Shown here piece after piece: positions 1-5,937 of a DNA stretch of 8,332 bases (position 1 is the stretch's first letter; each line of letters begins with the position of its first letter). The stretch is from Solirubrobacterales bacterium (GTDB taxonomy: Bacteria > Actinomycetota > Thermoleophilia > Solirubrobacterales > Solirubrobacteraceae): assembly GCA_013696535.1 (NCBI GenBank), contig JACCYI010000194.1, positions 1 to 8,332 on the forward strand, given 5' to 3'. The notes below the pieces were generated by a model, which was not told where the DNA came from, ran no database searches, and saw only the letters and a program-made list of their open reading frames with translations. The position numbers and the translations under genes are program-made.

Positions 1-1
1 C

Positions 2-601
2 GACTCGACCAACGCCGATCGCGAGGGCTGGTCGCCGTCGGAGACCGTGGTCGGCCCGCGGCTCGAAGAGGTCTTCTCGCGCTGTGGCGGGCGAATCGTG
101 GTCACAAGCTTCGCGTCGAACATCCACCGAGTCCAGCAGGTAGTCGACGCTGCGGTGTCACTCGGTCGCAAGGTCGCCCTGGTCGGTCGCTCGATGCGCA
201 AGAACGTCAACATCGGTCGCCAGCTCGGTCACATCAAGGTGCCCGACGGGCTGCTCGTGCAGGCACGCGAGATCGACCAGTTCCCTGACGAGAAGCTCGT
301 CATCATCTCGACCGGATCGCAGGGCGAGCCGCTTTCCGCCCTGCGGCGCATGGCGTACCGCGACCATCCGCAGGTTGAGCTGCGCAAGGGCGACACCGTG
401 GTCTTCAGCGCCACCCCGATTCCCGGCAACGAGCGTGCCGTCAACGAGACGATCGACCGCCTGTACCACATCGGCTGCGACGTGATCACCACCCGCGACG
501 CCCAGATCCACGCTTCCGGCCACGGCTACGAGGAGGAGATCAAGCTCATGCTCAACCTCACCCGGCCGCGGTACGTGATGCCCTTCCACGGCGACTACTA
601 G
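2..601 (+). CDS. rnj: Ribonuclease J, 5'-partial, ended by an in-frame TAG
   Basis: This is the middle part of RNase J, a cytoplasmic metallo-beta-lactamase/beta-CASP ribonuclease that degrades and processes RNA with 5'-exonuclease and endonuclease activity. The frame is open from base 2, and the N-terminus with its HxHxDH metal motif lies upstream of the window. Visible family motifs, in order, are DSTNAD at the window edge, the beta-CASP region with SRCGGRIVVTSFASNIHR and STGSQGEP, SATPIPGNE, IHASGHGYEEE and finally PFHGDY (normally PVHGEY). The IHASGH and HGDY histidines belong to the active-site motifs of the family. Translation then meets TAG at 599-601, where related proteins carry a basic residue and continue. 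The same frame goes on with clear RNase J sequence up to 1087, so this gene has a nonsense codon and this is not its true C-terminus. As written, the protein would lack about 160 residues. It may be a pseudogene, a sequencing error or a readthrough product. Confidence 0.9.
   Translation, partial: DSTNADREGWSPSETVVGPRLEEVFSRCGGRIVVTSFASNIHRVQQVVDAAVSLGRKVALVGRSMRKNVNIGRQLGHIKVPDGLLVQAREIDQFPDEKLVIISTGSQGEPLSALRRMAYRDHPQVELRKGDTVVFSATPIPGNERAVNETIDRLYHIGCDVITTRDAQIHASGHGYEEEIKLMLNLTRPRYVMPFHGDY
599..601 (+). other. In-frame amber codon inside rnj
   Basis: TAG sits between tac (Y) and cgc (R), in the stretch PFHGDY-stop-RILLHGRLAEAVG. RNase J homologues have a basic residue at or next to this place (HGEYRML in many species). 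A one-base change from AAG (Lys) or CAG (Gln) would explain it; which one is an inference. Four other stops in the window are also TAG (rnj end, kinase, ftsK, cinA), so general reassignment of amber is unlikely. Confidence 0.9.
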
Positions 602-640
602 CGCATACTGCTCCACGGGCGGCTGGCCGAGGCGGTTGGC

Positions 641-1087
641 GTGCCGGCCGAGAACATCTTCCGCGGGGAGAACGGCCAGCCGCTCGAGCTCGACGCGAAG
701 GGTGCGCGCTTCGTCGGCAAGGAGCGGGCCGGGATGATCTTCGTGGACGGGGTGGACATCGGGGACGTCGCAGACGTTGCGTTGCGAGACCGGCGGATGC
801 TCTCGGCGGACGGCATCTTCATCGTGGTGGCGACCATCTCCGAGCAGGACGGCTCGTCTGTCGTCCCGCCTGAGGTCCTCGCCCGCGGCGTTCCGTTCCT
901 CGACGCGGACGGAGCGATCATCGACCAGCTCCGTGGCGCCGTGGAGGACTCGCTGGACCGCGCGGCCGAGCAGCGGATCACCGAGAACGAGGTCCTCATC
1001 ACCATGATCCATGACGACCTCGCCGCCTTCATCTATGACAAGCTCAAGCGTCGTCCGATGGTTCTCCCGGTCGTCGTCGAGGTCTAG
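641..1087 (+). CDS. rnj: Ribonuclease J, C-terminal part downstream of the in-frame stop
   Basis: This is the remaining C-terminal segment of RNase J, in the same frame as the upstream part. The homologous frame resumes at 602 (RILLHGRLAEAVG), directly after the TAG. It contains the sequence GMIFVDGVDIGDVADVALRD, followed by RRMLSADGIF and the domain that supports dimerization in RNase J proteins. The earliest listed start is a GTG at 641, with GAGG at 629-632 eight bases upstream, so reinitiation is conceivable. That start is inside conserved RNase J sequence, however, so it is probably just a valine codon of the full-length gene. No frameshift or further stop is seen before the natural TAG at 1085-1087. 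This argues for a single recent substitution or base-call error rather than old decay. Separate expression of this fragment as a functional protein is doubtful, because the catalytic domain lies upstream. Confidence 0.75.
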   Translation: MPAENIFRGENGQPLELDAKGARFVGKERAGMIFVDGVDIGDVADVALRDRRMLSADGIFIVVATISEQDGSSVVPPEVLARGVPFLDADGAIIDQLRGAVEDSLDRAAEQRITENEVLITMIHDDLAAFIYDKLKRRPMVLPVVVEV

Positions 1088-2547
1088 GCGCCCGGAGCGG
1101 TCGCCTGGACCTTGACCGCGCGAGCGGCGGCCGGGAAGCGCACCACGAAGCGGGCCCCGCGACCGTCGAGCGGCGCTTCTAGCCTCACCGTTCCGGCGTG
1201 CGAGTGGGCCACCGCGCGCACGATCGAGAGCCCGAGCCCGGACGACCCGCCACGATCAGACGCTCCGCGGAAGAAGCGCTCGAACACCTTGTCCACCTGC
1301 TCGGGAGCGATCCCGGGGCCGTCGTCCTCGACGGCTAGAACGATCTCGCCGTCGTGCTGGTACACGGACGCTTCGACCGCCGTTCCAGGATCCGTGTGGC
1401 GCAGGGCGTTCTCAAGCAGGTTCAGGACAAGGCGGTGGAGCTCATCGCGGGCGCCGTCGACCACGGCACCGGGCACGGCGTCCACCTGGAGCTCGTGGTC
1501 GCCGGCAACCGGCTCGAGCTCGCCGGCCGCTTCGGCAACGACGAGCGAGAGGTCGATCGGCTCATGGCGCGCGACACGGCCGCTGTCGGCGCGGGCGAGC
1601 AGCAGGAGGTCGGCGACCAGTCTGCGCATCCGGCGCGACGATCGCAAGGCGGACGTCACCGCTTCCCGGGCCTCACCCTCGGTGACGTCCTCCAGGAGCT
1701 CCAGGTTGGCGAGCACCGAGGTGAGCGGGGTCCGCAGCTCATGCGAGGCGTCGGCGACGAACTCGCGTTGACGGGTCAGGGCGACTTCGGTCTCGCCGCG
1801 GGCGTTGTCGAGTGCTCCGAGCATGCTCTCGAGCGTGTTGGCGAGCTCGGCGACCTCGTCGTCTGCCTCCGGCCTGGGGATCTGTACGGTGGGGTCGCGC
1901 GTGCGCTCGATCCTCCGCGCGATCTCCGTGAGCTCGGTGATGGGGGCCATCGCACGCCTCGCCGTCGCAAGCCCGGCTAGGAGCGCCAGCGCCGTCCCCC
2001 CGAGGACTCCGAGCCCGAGGAGGACTTGCACCCGGCGGGCGGTCGCCTTGGTGTCCGACAGCCGGCGGGCGTACTGGACGTAGAGGCGGGTGTACGGTGC
2101 GCCGTCGCTCGCACGCCGGACCAGGACGGGCCGGGTCTCGACCCGGAAGCCCCGGTAGTCCGGGATGTTGCGGCCGAACGCAGGGCCCGGAAGGTAGGGC
2201 GCCTTCGCACTCGAGGCTTCTATCGCGTCACCCGTGCCGTCCACGACCCGGATCACGGCTTCATCCGCCGCATAGTCTGAAAGCGACGGCCCGCCGATGC
2301 GTTTGAGCTTGCTGCGCACCGGATCGAACGAGTACTGCACCTTCTGCGCCAGGTCGTCGGCGCCCCGGCTCACCCGATTGTTGAACTCGGTCTGGATGCG
2401 CTGGGTCGTGAGGACTCCGACGATGATCGCGAAACCGAGCAGGATGAACCCGGTGAGTGCCGCGGAGCCGCCGGCGAGCCGCCAGCCGATCGGGAGCCGC
2501 CGGTAGGCCGCCGATGCTCTCGCCGCCGCATTGTGAACGCTTGCCAC
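1084..2547 (-). CDS. Sensor histidine kinase of a two-component system (MprB-like architecture)
   Basis: This 487-residue membrane sensor kinase autophosphorylates a histidine and passes the phosphate to the regulator encoded just upstream. In order it has a basic N-terminus, TM1 at about 25-46, an extracytoplasmic sensor region of about 125 residues (47-171), TM2 at about 174-195 and a HAMP linker at about 196-250. The HisKA H-box FVADASHELRTPL follows, with phospho-acceptor His269. The ATPase domain has the N-box HRLVLNLLENALRH (Asn380), G1 VEDDGPGI (406-413), F-box FERFF (422-426) and G2 GGSSGLGLSIV (433-443). All catalytic motifs look intact. The start is GTG at 2547, with no good Shine-Dalgarno sequence upstream. 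The gene lies 59 bp downstream of the regulator and is presumably co-transcribed with it. The sensor region matches no domain I recognise, so the stimulus is unknown. Its TAG stop overlaps the rnj stop on the other strand. Confidence 0.95.
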   Translation of the reverse strand: MASVHNAAARASAAYRRLPIGWRLAGGSAALTGFILLGFAIIVGVLTTQRIQTEFNNRVSRGADDLAQKVQYSFDPVRSKLKRIGGPSLSDYAADEAVIRVVDGTGDAIEASSAKAPYLPGPAFGRNIPDYRGFRVETRPVLVRRASDGAPYTRLYVQYARRLSDTKATARRVQVLLGLGVLGGTALALLAGLATARRAMAPITELTEIARRIERTRDPTVQIPRPEADDEVAELANTLESMLGALDNARGETEVALTRQREFVADASHELRTPLTSVLANLELLEDVTEGEAREAVTSALRSSRRMRRLVADLLLLARADSGRVARHEPIDLSLVVAEAAGELEPVAGDHELQVDAVPGAVVDGARDELHRLVLNLLENALRHTDPGTAVEASVYQHDGEIVLAVEDDGPGIAPEQVDKVFERFFRGASDRGGSSGLGLSIVRAVAHSHAGTVRLEAPLDGRGARFVVRFPAAARAVKVQATAPGA

Positions 2548-2606
2548 CGTGCCGATGGTACGGCGGAGCGTGTCGGTGGCACGCGGATCTTCACGCTTGC
2601 TTTAAG

Positions 2607-3296
2607 TCACACGCGCAAGACGTAGCCGGCGCCACGCACGGTGTGCAGCAGTCGCGGCTCCCCGGCCGCCTCGAGCTTGCGACGCAGATTGGACACGAAG
2701 ACCTCGATGGTGTTCGTGATCGAGAACGGGTCGTAGCCCCAGACCTCGTCGAGCAGCTTCTGGCGGGAGATCACGAGCCGTTCGTTGCGCATGAGGTACT
2801 CGAGGAGCTCGAACTCGCGCTGAGTGAGCTCGATGGCGCGATCCGAGCGCGAGACCTCGTGCGTGTCGGGGTTGAGCGTCAGATCGCCGACGACGAGCGG
2901 CGCCATGCCACGCGGGGGCCGGCGGCGCAGGAGGGCGCGGAGGCGAGCCAGCAGCTCCTGGCGCTCGAAGGGCTTGACGAGGTAGTCGTCAGCGCCGACG
3001 TCGAGGCCTTCCACGCGCGAGTCCAGCGCATCGCGGGCGGTGAGCATCAGGATCGGTGTGTCGTCCGAGTTGCCGCGCAGCGTGCGAGCGACTTCGATGC
3101 CGTCCATCCCGGGCAGCCCGAGGTCGAGGATGATGAGGTCGGGCAGGAAGGCCTGGCTCTCGTCCAGTGCCTTGACGCCATCAGCGGCGATCCGGACGTC
3201 GTAGCCCTCCAGGCGCAGCGACCGCTGGAGCACCTGGGCGATGTCGTCGTCGTCTTCGACGATGAGCACGCGGGCTGGGCGGACTGACGCCTCCAT
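2607..3296 (-). CDS. OmpR/PhoB-family response regulator (MprA-like)
   Basis: This 229-residue DNA-binding response regulator is the partner of the adjacent kinase. The receiver domain (about 8-120) has the acidic pocket EDDDD (14-18), phospho-acceptor Asp58 in IILDLGLPGMDG, the switch Thr86 in LMLTARD and the conserved Lys108 in DYLVKPF. A short linker leads to the C-terminal winged helix (about 133-229), with LTQREFELLEYLM, the recognition-helix region SITNTIEVFVSNLRRKL and the terminal hairpin RGAGYVL. Length and motifs are normal for the family. The start is ATG at 3296; there is no Shine-Dalgarno sequence ahead of it, but a TAGAAT box ends exactly six bases upstream, which suggests a leaderless mRNA. 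It is divergent from ftsK and upstream of the kinase. Its target genes cannot be read from the window. Autoregulation through the inverted repeat at 3323-3342 is an inference. Confidence 0.95.
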   Translation of the reverse strand: MEASVRPARVLIVEDDDDIAQVLQRSLRLEGYDVRIAADGVKALDESQAFLPDLIILDLGLPGMDGIEVARTLRGNSDDTPILMLTARDALDSRVEGLDVGADDYLVKPFERQELLARLRALLRRRPPRGMAPLVVGDLTLNPDTHEVSRSDRAIELTQREFELLEYLMRNERLVISRQKLLDEVWGYDPFSITNTIEVFVSNLRRKLEAAGEPRLLHTVRGAGYVLRV

Positions 3297-3302
3297 GACG
3301 CC

Positions 3303-3308
3303 ATTCTA
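3303..3308 (-). promoter_or_regulatory. -10 box for a likely leaderless response-regulator mRNA
   Basis: The minus strand reads TAGAAT, five of six matches to TATAAT. Six bases (3302-3297) separate it from the A of the ATG at 3296, which places the predicted +1 at that A. No TTGACA-like -35 lies 16-18 bases upstream. Leaderless mRNAs with a TANNNT box at this distance are common in actinobacteria. Confidence 0.55.
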
Positions 3309-3322
3309 CGGCCCTGCGCCCA

Positions 3323-3342
3323 ACGGCCACCCACCTGGCCGT
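3323..3342. promoter_or_regulatory. Inverted repeat in the regulator/ftsK divergent region, candidate operator
   Basis: ACGGCCA (3323-3329) and TGGCCGT (3336-3342) form a perfect 7-bp inverted repeat around the 6-bp spacer CCCACC. Relative to the predicted regulator transcription start at 3296 it spans about -27 to -46, over the missing -35 element. That position suits an activator that contacts RNA polymerase, possibly the regulator itself. A chance G+C-rich dyad cannot be excluded. Confidence 0.4.
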
Positions 3343-3372
3343 GGCGGGGAGGGGAAACTCGCGCCGGCGTCG

Positions 3373-3380
3373 AAGGAAAG
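3373..3380 (+). promoter_or_regulatory. Ribosome binding site supporting the ftsK start at 3391
   Basis: The purine run AAGGAAAG ends ten bases before ATG 3391. The alternative in-frame ATG at 3295 lies across the start of the divergent regulator and has no comparable site, so this sequence decides the start call. Confidence 0.55.
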
Positions 3381-3390
3381 ACGGCTCCCC

Positions 3391-5922
3391 ATGCCGCCCG
3401 CCAAGCTCAAGCCCAAACCTCGCGTCAAGCGCCCCGCGTTTCCCGGCCGCCCGGTGCTCGAGCAGCACCAGGTGGACCTGATCGGCCTCGCGCTCGTCGC
3501 GCTGGCTGTCTTCCTTGCCTTCGTGATCTACCTGGGCTGGGCCGGCGGGGAGGCGGGCGAAGCTGCCGTGGAAGGGCTGCGATGGCTGATCGGAGAAGCC
3601 CACCACCTGGTCCCCGTCGCGCTGATGGTCACGGGCGCGGTGCTCGTGCTGCGTCCCGTGCTGCCCGCGGTACGTCCGTTCCGGGCCGGGGCCCTGTGCC
3701 TCTTCGCCGCTCTCGCGCTCGGGCTCGCCGCCGGCACCTTCGGAACGGGAGGGGGCGGGACGCGGTCTGCGGCTTGGGATCCCTCCTTCGCCAAAGCTCA
3801 CGGCGGCATGCTGGGGGAGGGGCTCTACTCCATCTGCTCCACGTTGTTCTCCACCCTCGGGGCGCACATCATCGCCATCTTCCTGCTCGTGGCCGGCGTG
3901 CTGCTCCTCACGGGCGCGTCGATCGCGAGCGTCGTGCAGGCGACGAGCCGTCGGGTCCGCGTGACCACGACCGGAGTGGGGGCGGTGGTGGCCCGTCGTC
4001 GCGCGGCGGCCGAGGAGCTGGCCGCGCTCGAGAAGTCCGAGCGCGCCGCGGTGACGAAGGCGTTGCCGCCAGAGCCGGAGCCGTCCGAAGCCCTGACCGC
4101 GAGATTCCCGACGCTCCCGGAAGCCTCGGACACCGGGCCGATCATGCCGGGAAGCTTCTGGTCGGGCGACGAGCGTTTCCCGGACTTGTACGAGTCTGAG
4201 CCGACCGTCGCGCAGGCGCCCGAGCTCGAGCCGATCGTCGAGCCCGAGCCCGAGTCCGAGTCCGAACCGGACTCCGAGCCTGAGTCAGAGGCCGAGCCCA
4301 CCGTTGCGCGGCTCGCGGAGGATCCCGAATCAGACGAGCCGGGCGTGACCCGCACCGTCTCGGCGCCCGACGCCGCGAACCTCACGCCGCAGGGCCGTTA
4401 TCGCCCCGAGACCACCGACTCGCCCGACTTCGTCTGGACGGTTCCCGACGCCCGTTTCCTTAAGCGCTCCTCGGAGGCCGCGACCCGACCGGACACCGCC
4501 GGTCAGGCCAAGGTCGCGGCCCAGCTGCTCGAAGCGCTCGGGCACTTCGGCGTCCAGGCCCAGGTGATCGGGATGGTCGCGGGACCCCACATCACCCGCT
4601 ACGAGCTCCGTCTGGCGCCCGGGATCAAGGTCGGCAAGGTCGCCCAGCTCAAGGACGATCTCGCCTACGCCCTTGCCGCCGCCGACATCCGGATCCTCGC
4701 GCCCATCCCCGGCAAGCAGGCGGTCGGCGTCGAGGTCCCCAACGCCCGCCGTCACATCGTGCACCTCGGCGACGTGCTGCAGGACCCACCCGAGGACTGG
4801 TCACCGCTGACGGTGTGGCTCGGCAAGGACGTCGCGTGCCGCGCAATCGGTTGCGACCTTGCCAAGATGCCCCATCTGCTCGTGGCGGGGACCACGGGCG
4901 CCGGCAAGTCGGGGTGCGTGAACGCGATGCTCTCGAGCGTCCTGCTGCGCGCGACGCCCCACGAGGTGCGTCTCGTCCTCGTCGACCCCAAGCAGGTCGA
5001 GCTCAACCACTACGAGTCGATCCCGCATCTGCTCACGCCGGTGATCACCAATCCCAAGAAGGCCGCGGTCGCGTTGCAGAACCTCGTGCGAGAGATGGAG
5101 CAGCGCTACACGTACATGTCGCTGGCCCGCACGCGTTCGCTCAACGAGATGAACCGGGTGCGCGACGGACGCGGGGAGCCGCGGCTGCCGTACATCCTCT
5201 GCGTGATCGACGAGCTCGCAGACCTGATGATGGTGGCCCCGGCCGACGTCGAGGACTCCATCATCCGCCTCGCACAGAAGGCGCGGGCGGTGGGGATCCA
5301 CCTCGTGCTCGCGACCCAATCCCCGCGGGTGGACGTCATCACGGGCATGATCAAGGCGAATGTCCCCTCGCGGATCGCCTTCGCGGTCTCCTCTCAGACC
5401 GACTCGCGCGTGATCCTCGATCAGAACGGTGCCGAGACGCTCCTGGGAATGGGGGACATGCTCTTCGCCCCGGTCGGATCGTCGCGGCTTCAGCGTATCC
5501 AGGGCGCCTATATCGACGAGCCCGAGATCGCCGAGCTGACCGAGGCCTGGAGGCTGCAGGGAGAGCCCGAGTTCCGTGAGGAGCTACTCGAGGAAGTCAG
5601 CGAGGAAGCCGTCACGGGAGGCGCCGAGGATCCCGAGTTCGATCCGGACGAGGATCCGCTGCTGGAGGATGCGATCCGGCTGGTCGCCGAGATGCAGACC
5701 GCGTCGACTTCCATGCTCCAACGCCGCCTGCGTCTTGGCTACACCCGCGCCGGCCGGCTCATCGACATGCTCGAGCGCCGCGGGGTGATCTCGGGCTACG
5801 AGGGATCTAAGCCCCGCCAGGTGCTGGTGTCAGAGGCCGACCTCCCGGGCATGCTCGTCGCCTTGTCGGCGCCTGAGGCCGGGTCCCCGGAGCTCCCGGA
5901 GGACGCGCCGGGCGGCGAGTAG
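3391..5922 (+). CDS. ftsK: DNA translocase FtsK/SpoIIIE
   Basis: FtsK is the septum-anchored, ATP-driven motor that pumps chromosomal DNA during division. From the ATG at 3391 it has 843 residues. The N-terminus has a basic cytosolic tail and four likely membrane segments (about 28-50, 72-90, 98-117 and 157-178). An acidic, proline-rich linker (about 225-350) contains an EP/ES repeat. The motor domain (about 370-725) has Walker A GTTGAGKS (500-507), Walker B YILCVIDELADLM (601-613; Asp607, Glu608) and the conserved ATQSPRVDVITG and ILDQNGAETLLGMGDMLF stretches. A C-terminal gamma winged helix (about 757-815; LQRRLRLGYTRAGRLIDMLE, YEGSKPRQVL) reads orienting sequences such as KOPS/SRS in relatives. 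The frame is open further upstream, to ATG 3295 and beyond, but those starts overlap the divergent regulator. ATG 3391 has AAGGAAAG at 3373-3380 and begins the typical basic tail, so I chose it. The gene heads a probable ftsK-rodZ-cinA operon. Confidence 0.96.
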   Translation: MPPAKLKPKPRVKRPAFPGRPVLEQHQVDLIGLALVALAVFLAFVIYLGWAGGEAGEAAVEGLRWLIGEAHHLVPVALMVTGAVLVLRPVLPAVRPFRAGALCLFAALALGLAAGTFGTGGGGTRSAAWDPSFAKAHGGMLGEGLYSICSTLFSTLGAHIIAIFLLVAGVLLLTGASIASVVQATSRRVRVTTTGVGAVVARRRAAAEELAALEKSERAAVTKALPPEPEPSEALTARFPTLPEASDTGPIMPGSFWSGDERFPDLYESEPTVAQAPELEPIVEPEPESESEPDSEPESEAEPTVARLAEDPESDEPGVTRTVSAPDAANLTPQGRYRPETTDSPDFVWTVPDARFLKRSSEAATRPDTAGQAKVAAQLLEALGHFGVQAQVIGMVAGPHITRYELRLAPGIKVGKVAQLKDDLAYALAAADIRILAPIPGKQAVGVEVPNARRHIVHLGDVLQDPPEDWSPLTVWLGKDVACRAIGCDLAKMPHLLVAGTTGAGKSGCVNAMLSSVLLRATPHEVRLVLVDPKQVELNHYESIPHLLTPVITNPKKAAVALQNLVREMEQRYTYMSLARTRSLNEMNRVRDGRGEPRLPYILCVIDELADLMMVAPADVEDSIIRLAQKARAVGIHLVLATQSPRVDVITGMIKANVPSRIAFAVSSQTDSRVILDQNGAETLLGMGDMLFAPVGSSRLQRIQGAYIDEPEIAELTEAWRLQGEPEFREELLEEVSEEAVTGGAEDPEFDPDEDPLLEDAIRLVAEMQTASTSMLQRRLRLGYTRAGRLIDMLERRGVISGYEGSKPRQVLVSEADLPGMLVALSAPEAGSPELPEDAPGGE
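4240..4302 (+). repeat. Degenerate hexamer repeat in ftsK encoding an EP/ES-rich linker
   Basis: Imperfect copies of a 6-bp unit (GAGCCC, GAGTCC and variants such as GAACCG) encode alternating Glu-Pro and Glu-Ser/Asp-Ser pairs, about residues 284-304 of FtsK. The stretch is part of the disordered, acidic linker between the membrane domain and the motor. Such units can change copy number by slippage, and FtsK linkers vary widely in length between species. Confidence 0.75.
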
Positions 5923-5937
5923 CCTTCGCGAGGCTCC

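Noticed and set aside
599..601. Pyrrolysine or reassigned amber codon
   Set aside because: RNase J is not a known pyrrolysine protein, and TAG is the normal terminator of four genes in the window. An error, a mutation or local readthrough is simpler.
158..1012. Long open frame (284 codons) on the minus strand opposite rnj
   Set aside because: It is antisense to clear RNase J coding sequence. Its translation is low-complexity (R/V/H/D-rich) with no family motif, as expected for a shadow frame in high-GC DNA.
1086..1107. Weak AGGCG/CGCCT dyad after the rnj stop as a terminator
   Set aside because: The stem is only 5 bp with a long loop and no T-run, and it lies within the kinase coding sequence.
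1354..1980. Open frame on the plus strand inside the kinase gene
   Set aside because: The minus-strand kinase has every catalytic motif in order. The plus-strand product has no motif and is a shadow.
3243..3256. GTC/CGT trinucleotide run near the regulator start
   Set aside because: It simply encodes the Asp run of the receiver-domain acidic pocket.
3241..3390. N-terminal extension of FtsK from earlier in-frame starts, including ATG 3295
   Set aside because: These starts fall inside or on the start of the divergent response regulator, encode low-complexity Ser-rich sequence and lack a better ribosome binding site than ATG 3391.
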